Of a stretch of 64,000 nt of DNA, positions 34,190 to 44,259 are shown in pieces. Both the position numbers and the translations under genes were made by a program. Positions within the stretch are counted from its first letter, which is position 1; every line of letters starts with the position of its first letter. The notes under the pieces were generated by a model. The model worked only from the letters and a program-made list of their open reading frames with translations. It searched no databases and was not told the DNA's origin. Origin of the DNA: an uncultured Vampirovibrio sp. (GTDB taxonomy: Bacteria > Cyanobacteriota > Vampirovibrionia > Gastranaerophilales > Gastranaerophilaceae); contig CAJTXZ010000013.1 of assembly GCA_910583725.1 (NCBI GenBank), forward strand, positions 1 to 64,000, given 5' to 3'.

Positions 34190-34375
34190 CAATTTTGAAT
34201 AAAAATATTAATTTCTTTTTTTCTTGTAATGGAAGTCTCTATGCATAAAAAAGCGTGTTCCAAATAAGTTTCGGAGATAATGTGAAACTTATACCACTCC
34301 TTCTTATATATGGAATCCGAAAGAAAAGAAAACATTTAATGAACAAGGTAAAATTATATACAATTACCTAAAATT
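34190..34375 (-). repeat. Diverged repeat, copy A
   Basis: Read on the minus strand, this contains the stretch leading into ATGTTTTCTTT and, further on, a stretch coding for KKEINIF; both recur at 36440-36540 on the plus strand. The two copies therefore flank the glycosyltransferase gene as inverted repeats. Identity is partial, judged by eye. Confidence 0.4.
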
Positions 34376-34402
34376 AATCACTTGCCCGATAAGCCCGTGA
34401 TG

Positions 34403-34418
34403 TGCTATTATCGGCATT
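34403..34418 (+). promoter_or_regulatory. Extended -10 promoter of the GT41 gene (leaderless)
   Basis: TG-C-TATTAT (34403-34411) ends seven bases before the ATG at 34419. TTGCCC lies 18 bases further upstream as a possible -35. Confidence 0.5.
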
Positions 34419-36422
34419 ATGGAAAAAATCAATAATGCTATAAAAGAAGATATATTTGACGGCGCGGAAAAAATAAGCACATGCAATAAAGACGAGTGGT
34501 TTAAAATATTTAAATCATACGCAAATGTTATTGAAAAACTTTATTGTGATAAAAAATATGATGATTGCATAAAACTTGCCAATGATACAATTAAAATATA
34601 TGAAGCGATAGCCGAAGTGCTCGATGAAGAGGATATTTTTAACATAACCAATTCAGCAATTGTGCAGAATAAGTTTAGAAACGCTAAAAAAGCTGAAAAA
34701 TTTTCAAATAAAAAATATGCAGATTTAAAACTCATAAAGCAGGTATATGTTTTTCTTGGTGCAATATATAAAGAAATGGCAGATGAGGCATACGACGGAC
34801 AGGAATTTATAAAAGCTTTAAGGCTTGCAAAATCTGCATATATTTATAATCCGGATGATATATTTGTTAATTTTACCCTTGCAAAAACACTTGCCGCCCT
34901 AAATGCCAATAAGGAGGCGGCTGATTCGTATGAAAAAGTTTTATCTTTGGATAAAAATTATAACGAAGGAAAGAGAATTCTTGCAGAATTATACTCATCT
35001 AAAGATTTAGCAGATTTGGATAGAAGCGCATATTATTATTCTGAATATCTAAGGGCCGCAAAGGATGATAAATATAATTGGCTTCGACTTGCAAGTTTGT
35101 ATTACAATCTGGGACTCCATAAAAAATGCGCAAAAGCTTGTGAAAAAGTTTTTGAGCTTGACCCTGCTTATTATCTTCCGATTGCAACTTATATGCTTAA
35201 TTATCTTAAGATTGCGCCATACGGTCAAAAGAAAATAAAACAAACGACCGAAAAGCTTATAGAAAGACATATTAGTGCTTCGGGTATTAAAAAATGCGCT
35301 TTTAGTTTTGATAACAGAAAAAAAGACCCAAACAAGAAAATAAGAATAGGATATTTGTCGTCTGATTTGTATCATCATGTTGTTTCAAGATTTTTAATGC
35401 CAATTATAAAAAATCATAATAAGGAAAATTTTGAAATTTATATGTATATGACATCAAAAAATTTTGATGATGTTACAGAAACTTATCAGGGATTGTGTAA
35501 GCAATTAACAAGATGTAACGAGATGCCTATTGATGAGCTTGCGCAAAAGATTTATGATGATGAAATTGATATTTTGGTTGATTTGAATATTCACACGGGC
35601 GATACCAGAATTATGACACTGGCTAAAAAGCCTGCACCGGTGCAGTGCGTATATCTTGGCTATCCAAATACATCCGGTCTTGATACTATAGATTATATTT
35701 TGACGGATAAGGATACTATAAAACCTGGTGAAGAGGGGCTTTATACCGAAAAGCCGGCATGGATTGAGGCTGGATATGAAGTGATTGAGACTGAGGCAAA
35801 CGGTCTATTGGAGATTTCAGAAGTGCCGTATATCAAAAATAAATACATCACAATGGGTGTGTTTAATGCTGTTGCAAAGATAACAAATGAGATGATAGGG
35901 GTTTGGGCCAGGATATTAAAGAAGGCAAAAAATACTAAAATTTTGTTTCAATATATAAATTATTACACTAAAAATAATCAAAAACGTATATTAAAAGAAT
36001 TTGCAAAATACGGCATTAAAGAAAACAGAATTATTTTTATGGAAAAAGCTGACGGCTCACATTACAATGCAATAGCCTGTGCTGATTTTGCGCTTGATGT
36101 TTATCCTTATTCAGGTACAGGTACTACAATGGACTGTATTATGATGGGGCTTCCTGTTGTGTGTTTAGAAGGATATAATTCAACATCAAGGCCAACTTCA
36201 AGGATATTAAAAGCTATCGGCGAAACTAAGCTTATTGCGTCTGATTTTGACGGGTATGTGCAAAATGCGCTTAATCTAATAAATAATACTGAATTAATAT
36301 TAGAGTACAGAAAAACTTTAAGGGATGAATTACTGCATTCAAAGTTAACGGATTATAAGGGTTTTACGGCATCCCTTGAGAATACTTACAGAAAGATGTG
36401 GAAAGATTATTGTAGTAAATAA
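34419..36422 (+). CDS. TPR-containing glycosyltransferase, GT41 (OGT/SPINDLY family)
   Basis: A 667-residue protein with an N-terminal TPR superhelix (about 1-280) and a C-terminal GT41 catalytic domain (about 300-660). Catalytic-domain marks are IRIGYLSSDLYHHVVSRF, DILVDLNIHTGDTR, QCVYLGYPNTSG, and the nucleotide-sugar site LDVYPYSGTGTTMD followed by MGLPVVCL. These enzymes transfer GlcNAc or another sugar to Ser/Thr or Asn of proteins. A GT4 enzyme and a giant surface protein are encoded nearby, so surface-protein glycosylation is plausible. The gene appears leaderless and ends at a strong terminator. Confidence 0.88.
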   Translation: MEKINNAIKEDIFDGAEKISTCNKDEWFKIFKSYANVIEKLYCDKKYDDCIKLANDTIKIYEAIAEVLDEEDIFNITNSAIVQNKFRNAKKAEKFSNKKYADLKLIKQVYVFLGAIYKEMADEAYDGQEFIKALRLAKSAYIYNPDDIFVNFTLAKTLAALNANKEAADSYEKVLSLDKNYNEGKRILAELYSSKDLADLDRSAYYYSEYLRAAKDDKYNWLRLASLYYNLGLHKKCAKACEKVFELDPAYYLPIATYMLNYLKIAPYGQKKIKQTTEKLIERHISASGIKKCAFSFDNRKKDPNKKIRIGYLSSDLYHHVVSRFLMPIIKNHNKENFEIYMYMTSKNFDDVTETYQGLCKQLTRCNEMPIDELAQKIYDDEIDILVDLNIHTGDTRIMTLAKKPAPVQCVYLGYPNTSGLDTIDYILTDKDTIKPGEEGLYTEKPAWIEAGYEVIETEANGLLEISEVPYIKNKYITMGVFNAVAKITNEMIGVWARILKKAKNTKILFQYINYYTKNNQKRILKEFAKYGIKENRIIFMEKADGSHYNAIACADFALDVYPYSGTGTTMDCIMMGLPVVCLEGYNSTSRPTSRILKAIGETKLIASDFDGYVQNALNLINNTELILEYRKTLRDELLHSKLTDYKGFTASLENTYRKMWKDYCSK

Positions 36423-36545
36423 AGACAACTATATAGAATTTACCCTTGTCAATTAAATGTTTTCTTTCCATTTCAGTCCCTATGTATAAAAAAGAAATCA
36501 ATATTTTTGTGTAAAATTGTATATAATTGCCTAAATAAATACGCA
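36421..36545 (+). repeat. Diverged repeat, copy B
   Basis: The counterpart of the copy at 34190-34375 in opposite orientation. It shares AATTAAATGTTTTCTTT and AATATTTTTGTG-AAAATTG-ATA-AATT-CC-AAA patterns. It is shorter and has stop codons where copy A is open. Confidence 0.4.
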
Positions 36546-36567
36546 AGCGTGTAAAACAAAAGTATAT

Positions 36568-36602
36568 AAAATCCCTGTCTTACTTGAGGCAGGGATTTTT
36601 TT
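36568..36602. terminator. Bidirectional terminator
   Basis: An AAAATCCCTG/CAGGGATTTT stem with flanking A and T runs, between the convergent genes ending at 36422 and 36619. Confidence 0.85.
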
Positions 36603-36618
36603 GAAAATTTTATTTTTT

Positions 36619-37653
36619 TCATTTTACCAGATACTTTGCATCTTTTATTTTTAGCATAAAATAAGGATTTTCTTTGCCATTTTCTTTCATAAATAATACA
36701 AAAGGTTTATCAAAATAGAAAAATCTTGGTTTTTCAGGAGCTATTCTTAAAGCACAAGTTTCAAGTGCCATCAGGGCTTCATTTTTTAGCTTTGCACCTT
36801 TGTTGTCAAGTTTGAATTCAACACATTCAAGGACTTTTTTAATAATGAAATCGCTGTTTTCAATTTGTTTATCTGCAAGCTCTTTGTATTCAATCATTTC
36901 ATTTAAATTAATGAATGGAACCTTAAGCTTATCAATTTCGCTAAAACGCTCTTCATTCTCGTTTATTTGTTTTTTGACATCTTTCCAGATAGTGTCAACC
37001 GGTTTATCTAAGTCGCCTCTGTATAAAATTATTTCATCATTTGTTTTTGTGTAAAGTAAAACAGCGTAGTTGTTCTCATTTTTGTAGAATAATGGTTTTA
37101 TATTGTCTTTCAGCTTTTCATTTTCATCTTTTATGCCAAAATACTTAAATTTATCTTTGGAATTATTGAAAGTTTGCAAGTCTAAGATTTCAAATTCTTT
37201 TATGAATTCAACATCTTTTTTTACCATCGCATACAAAACTATGTCGTATTTGCTGCCTGGCGACCATTCAATTTTATCTATGAGTTTGCTTTTTTCTTTG
37301 AATTTTTCCCAGATAGCATCTTCTATGATTTTTTTATATTCAGGTAGTCTTTTTGCAACGATTTTATAGTAATATTTTTCATCTAGCCTGTTTGAAGCTG
37401 AATCAATACTATTTAGAGTATTAATTATGTGTGAATCATATCCGACAAGCTGAATGGGGCCTTTTACAACTTTGTTTTTTAAATCTTCAAACAAGAGAGG
37501 TAAAGCGGGTGTGTACATATCCTTTCCATAGTATTTATCATTGAGCATTATTTTTTTAGCTTCGCTCTTTGCAATTGTCATTTTGCTGAAGCCGCTTAAT
37601 ATGATAATAAATACTGCTATTAAGACTATTAAGATTTTTATTTTCTTATTCAT
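36619..37653 (-). CDS. Membrane-anchored protein with a serpin-like C-terminus
   Basis: A 344-residue protein with an N-terminal membrane anchor or uncleaved signal (about 5-24) and a long hydrophilic extracytoplasmic part. The last 60 residues show the order Glu-x-Lys-x-Asp-x-x-Gly, then FYFDKPFVLFMKENGKENPYF, which is like the hinge and F-x-x-x-x-PF-x-F-x-I end of serpins. The middle is not clearly serpin-like, so this is weak. AGAGG precedes the ATG. It follows the GT4 gene by 21 bases in one operon. Confidence 0.65.
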   Translation of the reverse strand: MNKKIKILIVLIAVFIIILSGFSKMTIAKSEAKKIMLNDKYYGKDMYTPALPLLFEDLKNKVVKGPIQLVGYDSHIINTLNSIDSASNRLDEKYYYKIVAKRLPEYKKIIEDAIWEKFKEKSKLIDKIEWSPGSKYDIVLYAMVKKDVEFIKEFEILDLQTFNNSKDKFKYFGIKDENEKLKDNIKPLFYKNENNYAVLLYTKTNDEIILYRGDLDKPVDTIWKDVKKQINENEERFSEIDKLKVPFINLNEMIEYKELADKQIENSDFIIKKVLECVEFKLDNKGAKLKNEALMALETCALRIAPEKPRFFYFDKPFVLFMKENGKENPYFMLKIKDAKYLVK

Positions 37654-37674
37654 TATAAAACCTCTTTTTATGCT

Positions 37675-38925
37675 TTATTCCGGTAATTTATCAAATTCAA
37701 CAAATGGTTTACTTTTTTCTATTCCAAACCTGGAATAGAAAAACTGCATAAGGCTGTTTTTGTTTTCTAAAAGCGTAATATGCTGGATAGCGCAGTTTTT
37801 GCCGTAAAGAAAATCCATAAAACTAAGCTGGTAATTATCCTGCATTGCTAAATCAACCCAGAGATTTTCCTGAATTTTATTTGGAACATAGCCGGGCAGA
37901 TTTTCTTTATAATATGGAATCATATCGACAATTTTGTTGATAAGATTTTTTCTGCCTGTATTCATTAAATAATGTTTTCTCGGTTTTAAATATTCATAAT
38001 TCATTAAGCCCCAGTGGATGGTATCGCACAAGGATTCTGCACTAAATTCGGGTACAAGAAAACCTCCTTCATCACCGCCCCAGAATATCGGATGTTCATT
38101 TCTTGAATATTTGTTAAAGTCTCTAAAGGCTACAATACCCGTGTTGCAGCTTGCCGCTTCCTGAATTACTCTGTTTTTTCCTTCAAATAATGATGGCAGC
38201 ACGCAGAGTTTTGAACTTGTGTAATATCTTGGCAAATCTCCGTGATTAACGTGGTGCATTATTCTGAGATAGTCTTCAACTGTGCCCAATTCTTCTTCGA
38301 TTAATTGCATTTCTTTCTTTGAAAGCGCATCATTTGGTTCGCCGCCAGTTATAAGTGTGGCTTTTAGTTTTTTGCCGTATTTTTTATGATAAACTTTTAG
38401 GGCGTGTGCAAATATGTTTAAATTTTTAAGTTCTGATAATCTTCCTATACAAAAAACATCTATTTCTTTTGGAGTATTAAATGTGGGTGCCATAAAATAT
38501 TCATTTGTAAAATCAGCATCCTGAACCGGCAAGAGGATTTTGTCTGCCCTATCCGGGTTTGTTTTTTTAAACCATGCCTCTCTTTTTGGATTGTCATAGC
38601 AAACGCAATAGGCGTCAGCAGATTTTGACCAGGGGTATGATGACCACATTGAAAAGGCACATGAGTGAAAAATTTGTCCAATGTCTGGATAACATTCGTA
38701 AATATAGTCTGTTCCCTGGCTTAAAAATATACCCTTTGTTACAATGCCGTCGTAGTTTAGGGGCGGCAGTATAATCATCATGTCAACACGAGTATTCTTT
38801 TTAACTTCATCGGGAAAAACTTCCATACTAAAAGCATCTATATCGGCATAAATTTCGCCTATGGGCTTGTGTATAACGGGGTTTTTGAAATAGTCGTAAG
38901 GATATTTTCCTTTCATCTTAACCAT
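37675..38925 (-). CDS. Glycosyltransferase, GT4 family
   Basis: A protein of about 416 residues with the GT-B fold. The C-terminal domain carries IGRLSELKNL and the E-x7-E type donor-site block PSLFEGKNRVIQEAASC. The acceptor domain is less typical (HSCAFSMWSSYP). Start is uncertain: TTG 38949, ATG 38925 or ATG 38916; GGAAAG lies next to 38925 and ten bases from 38916. An upstream promoter (TTGTAG, 17 bases, TATAAT) on the minus strand argues against the TTG. It probably acts with the nearby GT41 enzyme in glycan or glycoprotein synthesis. Acceptor unknown. Confidence 0.82.
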   Translation of the reverse strand: MVKMKGKYPYDYFKNPVIHKPIGEIYADIDAFSMEVFPDEVKKNTRVDMMIILPPLNYDGIVTKGIFLSQGTDYIYECYPDIGQIFHSCAFSMWSSYPWSKSADAYCVCYDNPKREAWFKKTNPDRADKILLPVQDADFTNEYFMAPTFNTPKEIDVFCIGRLSELKNLNIFAHALKVYHKKYGKKLKATLITGGEPNDALSKKEMQLIEEELGTVEDYLRIMHHVNHGDLPRYYTSSKLCVLPSLFEGKNRVIQEAASCNTGIVAFRDFNKYSRNEHPIFWGGDEGGFLVPEFSAESLCDTIHWGLMNYEYLKPRKHYLMNTGRKNLINKIVDMIPYYKENLPGYVPNKIQENLWVDLAMQDNYQLSFMDFLYGKNCAIQHITLLENKNSLMQFFYSRFGIEKSKPFVEFDKLPE

Positions 38926-38949
38926 GCTTTCCAACTTAAAATAAAACAA

Positions 38950-38980
38950 AATAATTATAGCAAAATGAAGCCGTATCTAC
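38950..38980 (-). promoter_or_regulatory. Promoter of the GT4 operon
   Basis: On the minus strand there is TTGTAG, a 17-base spacer and TATAAT, with TGC just before the -10 (extended type). The start should fall near 38945. Confidence 0.55.
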
Positions 38981-39262
38981 AAGGTGTTGTTAAGGGAAAA
39001 TATACATAAGGAAACCCTAATGTAAATGAATACTTAGTTTGATTTCTTTTAACGGATAGTTTGATTATTTTGGAAGACAAATTTATATTTTTATTACGAA
39101 GTTAATTCATAACACGCTGTCGGGTATTTAAACAAAAGTGTAGTTCTGCAAAGTAAATTCGTGATATAATTACCATAATAAAGTATGATGAGATTGTTGG
39201 ATTTGTAATATTTTGTGGTTTTAAAATACCACGCGTATTGTAAAAATATTAGAGAGTTAGAA
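38981..39262. other. Non-coding region upstream of the giant surface protein
   Basis: It contains a TGA-TATAAT extended -10 box near 39160, about 100 bases before the ATG at 39263. No other feature was found. Confidence 0.4.
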
Positions 39263-40770
39263 ATGAATAAAAAGAAGTCATTTGTTAGTTTATTGCTTCC
39301 GTAATATTGTTTGGTTTAACCGTAATGCCATCTTATGCTGGTCTTGGTTCGCTTTTGGCAGAACATCTTGTAGAGCATTTTCTTGTAGATTATGGTTTGA
39401 GTTTATTAGAAATGTTTGCTACTGGCGGACTTATAGAATTGGAACCTTATGAAGGTGCTTATACGAACACAATAATAACCGACAGGGATTTTAAACTGCA
39501 TGACAGCTCTCTTCTTGTATTTCCAATAGTTGATGTTACAAATACATCCTTTGGCGGAGTTACCACTGCTAGGGATTTTTTCAAAGTAATGGGAAGAGCC
39601 ACTGTTGTTAACTATTCAAATTTAAAAGTTAACCCGAATATTGTGCAAAATATTACACTAAGAAAAAATGATGTTGAAGGCGATATTGTATACCATGGGA
39701 TGAATGCAGGTTTTATCAATTTTGGTGAAATTGATTTAAATGGCGGAACGGTAGATATGAAAGGGTATGATGGGACTGCTTCTTTATCAAGAAGCACAAA
39801 CGGGAAATTCAACCTTAATGATTTATCAACTCTTAATTATAAAAATTTAGCCAAGACCCTGGAGGAAAACATTGACCGGCCAAATGAAGAACATTATATT
39901 TCATATTTTATAAATTCAAATCAGGTTGAAGCAGGCGCTGTATCTCCAACCCCTACAAAAGGCACAGTTGATTCTGTTAATGTAAACGGCAGCAGTATTT
40001 TTATGAATATATTTGATGCTGATATTGATAGGGATGATTATCGTCCTTATGTTTATTATCTTAAAGCAAGTGGAAGCGGAAATGTCATTTATAATTCAGG
40101 CGAGATGAGTTTAGTTTATACGGGCGGAAGTGATTCTGTTTTAATAAACGACAAAAGCCATATTGCTAATCAAAGAGGAGAAGAACTGAGCGAAAACGAA
40201 CAGACGGCAGGATATATATTATCCCTTCAAACGGGGGACGGGTTTACCGTATTAAACAATGAAGGTGCTTTAATTGATATCTACGAAGCCCTTGATAACA
40301 GCAATAAACCTATTACTTATAACAGGGGTGCCATAAATCATATTGTAGATAACTACGGCATTATTGACGGGCTTAATGTCGGTAAAATTGATTTTAAGGT
40401 TAAAGATTCTATTAGTATTAAAAGAGGAACAGAAGCCTTAAATCATGGAATAATTAAAAATAGTCAATTAAATGTCGGTGATTTTTTAAGATTTAGAAAT
40501 TATGGTGAAATTTCAAAGGATAGTGAGCAATCTTCAATAGTTGTAGGTTCGGATGCGAAATTTTATAATGAGCACGATGCATATATTAAAGATTCTCAGA
40601 TAACAAACAGGGTGTATGCAGATTTTTATAATAACGGCGACATATACTATTCAACAATAGATAATGATGGAACTTTCAACAACGGGGAGGAAGGGGATTC
40701 AACAGATATCCTAGGTCAGATAAGTTCTTCCGTAATAAATAACTCTGAAATATTTAATAACTATGGATGA
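39263..40770 (+). pseudogene. Giant beta-repeat surface protein, fragment 1 (frameshift in signal peptide, then TGA)
   Basis: An ATG at 39263, after GAGAGTTAG, starts a signal peptide (MNKKKSFVSLLLP) that stops at once. The next frame continues the signal (IASVILFGLTVMPSYA, then GLGS), so one base is missing near 39285-39300. The passenger that follows has short beta strands with N/G/D turns, typical of autotransporter or filamentous adhesin beta-helices. The frame then meets a single in-frame TGA at 40768-40770, after which the same frame is open for over 1,000 codons. A TTG at 39307 could start the remaining frame but without a signal peptide. Confidence 0.7.
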
Positions 40771-43700
40771 ATTGATAATACCATAATAAATAACGATTAT
40801 AAGTTTTATAACTATAGAGATATAGAAGTTGATGAAATTAACAACTCCTGGCATTCGGAATATTTTAAAAACTACGGGAGTTTAAGGGCAAAAGAGGCGA
40901 ACAACGATTCATCATTGCGATTTCTTGCAGACATTGCAAACATTACAAGATTAAACAATGAAGGTTCCATTCATATTGAAGACAACGGTTGGTTGTCTGT
41001 TATGTTTGGAGAGAATACTGACGGGAATTTATATGTGGAAGATGGCGGAACATTTCAACCATTACCCGGATACGCTGAATCACCTGTTTATATAAATGAC
41101 TCTAAATCTAAGATATCAGTAGAAAAAGGTGGCTATTTTCGGGATACAACAGTAGAAAACTTTGGTGAATTTAAAAACGAAGGAACAACTTCAGTAAATA
41201 AATTTCGTAATAATGAAGGTGGAGTTCTTATAACGGGTTTTAATAATTTGTCTACCACAAGCGGCGCTATTTATAATGATGGTCTAATGCAATTTAGCGC
41301 TGAGGGCGATATTACTAATTTTGACATAAAAGGACGCGGCGAAGTTGAAATTGACAAGAATATAAATAATTTAAGAGCTATTCACCAGGGAAAAGTTACC
41401 GTAAAAGATGGTAAAATCTTCAATACTCTTGTTGGAAATAAATATATTGTAGATGAAACTGTAAATGACGGAGAGGTAATACTTTCTAAAGGCGGGGATA
41501 TAATAGGGGGATTTTCTGGAAATGGTAGATTAACTTTAGATTATGATGATCCTATGTCAATGACTGAGTATACTTTTATAGGGAAAAACGGGCAAAAGGT
41601 TAAACAAAAAGATATTGACATTTATAGCTCTGTAAGAGTTATAAATAATAGTGTTTTAGAATTTTCAGACAGCTTTAAAATCGGCAATATGTCTACAGTG
41701 TATACTCAAGCGGATGATATTATAAGTGCAGAAGGAAACTCTATTACCAACTGGGGTACCCTAAGATTAGAAGGAGGCACAAATCATAACACTATCAAAG
41801 GCAGTGGCAAAACCGTTATTGAAGCTGGCTCTGTTTTTAATGAGGCATTAATTGATCAAGAATTAGAAATTGACTATGATACAGAATTTACAAGTGAACT
41901 TAAAAATATTGGCAGTTATGAGTTTACAAATACTGGCATTTTTAATCTTCTGGGTGATTTATCGGGAACAATACAAGGAAGTAGCGGTAAAACCATTTTG
42001 CAAGACAGTATTGTAAAAGCTTCAAACGGAACTGAAATTGAGGGTATGCTTGATATGAATGGTGCAGTTCTTGATATGAGAGATGGTGGGCTTACAACCG
42101 TAAACATTGGCGGACTTAACGGCAAGGGGGATTTGAAAATTGATATCACAGCAGGCAAGGATAATAATAACAGTGATAAAATAAATATCCTAGATGCTTC
42201 AAATAACTCTGTTTTAAATCTTACAAATATTAAAATTACAAATCAAAACGATATAACAGAAGCTGATCGCGGCAAATACAATAATGCTCTTACTTATGTT
42301 GATGGGAATGCGGACAACATTAATTATAAAATAAAGGGGAAAACCGGGGAAAATGCCATATACAGAGCCTTGGATAAATTAAATTTGTATGAATTTACCC
42401 TTGGTGATAAAGGGAAATTAAATGTTAATATCACAGACAACCCTCTAAACCTTGATGATTATATAAACGGTACAAATGGTATTATAACAAGTGTTGATGT
42501 TTATAATGTTATTTTAGATACTGAACTTACACCTGTTATAACAGGAAACGGAGGCTTTTTCCCAGAGGATAAAATTTGGACAATAAATCTTAATAACGGC
42601 TCAAAAATTTCTGCAAAAGATAATATTAACCAAAATGATGGTGTAACAATTACAAAAGACGCCATTTTTAATATTGATGGTTCGCATAAAGCAGGGGCAT
42701 CAATTGAAAACTTTAAAACTGCGGTTATAAACAACGGAACTTTGAATGTTAATGATGTCGCATTTAAAAACAACACAACAGATATCGAAAACAATGCTTC
42801 ATTAAATTTAAGCGGTACAAATAATATTGAAAATATTGCAGGCGATAACGGCACAACATCAATTAATGGCGGGCAGACTGAAATCAGCAATATTACCCAG
42901 GACAAATTAAATGTTTCAAAAGATACTGTTTTAAAGGTTTTAAATGCAGATATTAAAACAGAAATTGTAAATGACGGCAAAATTCAGACATCGGATAAGG
43001 TTAATAATACTGCAATCACAGGTGCCGGAACACTTGAAATCCTGGGTAATATGACAAATGAAGCATTGATTACCCAGAATAATTTATCTATTGCTGATTT
43101 GGCATCTTTAACAAGTGTAATCAGCAGTCTGCATATAAAAAATGATATTTTAAATAACGGAACACTGGAATTAACAGGCAGCGGAACCTTATTTAACAAT
43201 ATCAACGGAATTGACAACAGTCAAACAAAAATCAGCGGAGATATCATAAATAATGCAGTTATTAATCAAGATGTTTACGTATCTGAAAATGGAACACTCA
43301 CAAGTTCATTTGACGGTTTAAATAAAACCGTAACAAATAATGGCATATTTAATATACAAGGTGATTTGAAAAAGGATATTTCAGGCACGGGCACAACCGT
43401 TCTTCAAGATAAGAACGTAAATGTTATAAATAACCGTACCCAAATTGACGGTTCTTTAGATTTGAACGGCAAAACCATTGATATGAGAGATGCCAAAGGT
43501 TTGAATCAAAATCTTTCGGTTGGTGCGCTTAAGGGTGAAGGAAATTTAAAAATTGACGTCGATATGTCAAAAGCTCCAACAGCAAATAGCGATACAATAG
43601 AATTAATGAGCAAAGACAACAATGCGACAATAAACCTTAGTGCAATAAATATTACAAAGGATATAAAAAATAACGGTTCATTTGAAGATTATATTAATTA

Positions 43701-43950
43701 TGTAAAAGGATATACTAATGGTGTAAACTTTAAAATTGGAGGAAGCGAAGACGGTGAACTTGTTGTTCTTACAAACGGTTTAAAATATACATTCACAAAA
43801 GGGGATGACGGATATTTAAATGCTGTTTCTCAAATGCACACAGGCGGTCTAAGCGAGTATATTATAGGTGAAATTATTGCCGAGAATTATTCTGTAAATG
43901 ATGATATGATTGTGCTTGGCAGCACTGATATGGCGGGAAAAACCCAATAA
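40771..43950 (+). pseudogene. Giant beta-repeat surface protein, fragment 2
   Basis: The same reading frame as fragment 1, directly after the TGA, giving about 1,060 codons of beta-helix repeats with motifs such as NNGTLNV, TDIENNASLNLSG and GNLKIDV. It ends at TAA 43948-43950 because of a second lesion: the run of five A at 43938-43942 with one more A would lead into the frame of fragment 3 (KNPIKRVFLNNGKTLSGD). A 0.9-kb internal duplication crosses that point in the matching place, which proves the original frame. There are almost no cysteines, fitting an exported beta-helix. Confidence 0.7.
41953..42870 (+). repeat. Internal 0.9-kb duplication, copy 1
   Basis: Encodes GDLSGTIQGSSGKTILQD through DGVTITK, GASIENFKTAVINNG and TDIENNASLNLSG. 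It matches copy 2 in order and motif content at protein level. Ends are approximate. Confidence 0.6.
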
Positions 43951-44259
43951 AAAGAGTATTCTTAAATAACGGAAAAACTCTCTCTGGCGATTTGATTTCC
44001 AATAATGACGGTATAACGGTTGCAAAAAATTATGAACTTATTCTTGATGGGACAAATAAAGAAGGTGCAAGCGTTAAAAATTTTAAAACAGCACTCATAA
44101 ATAACGGTACTGCAAACGTTATGGGAATAAAGTTTGAAAATAATAAAACTGATATTGAAAATAATGGCCATCTGAACTTAAGTGATAACAATACCCTTGA
44201 TACAATTAAAGGTGATGGTAATTTAAATATTAATGATGGCACAACAAGTGTTAATAAAA
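43360..44259 (+). repeat. Internal 0.9-kb duplication, copy 2
   Basis: Encodes GDLKKDISGTGTTVLQD through DGITVAK, GASVKNFKTALINNG and TDIENNGHLNLSD. It spans the frameshift at 43938-43942. Ends are approximate. Confidence 0.6.

Larger units (their letters stand above)
34086..34418. other. Non-coding region with one arm of a diverged inverted repeat
   Basis: It carries a minus-strand ORF (34066-34335, 89 codons) that may be a fragment of a repeated element, since part of it (KKEINIF-NCI--PK) recurs near 36490-36535 in the opposite direction with two CAA codons turned to TAA. The promoter of the next gene lies at its right end. Confidence 0.4.

Noticed and set aside
34066..34335. Minus-strand ORF of 89 codons as a real gene
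   Set aside because: It overlaps the end of the gene at 33564 and has no ribosome binding site; a partial match near 36490 carries stop codons. It is treated as part of a repeat.
40768..40770. TGA read as selenocysteine or as a sense codon
   Set aside because: TGA and TAG end many intact genes here (nuoB, nuoC, proteins of the efflux operon), there is no visible SECIS-type hairpin logic, and beta-helix surface proteins do not use selenocysteine.
42501..42980. Minus-strand ORF of 159 codons
   Set aside because: Antisense to the repeat-rich adhesin; its Phe/Ser/Leu-rich composition comes from the Asn/Lys-rich coding strand.
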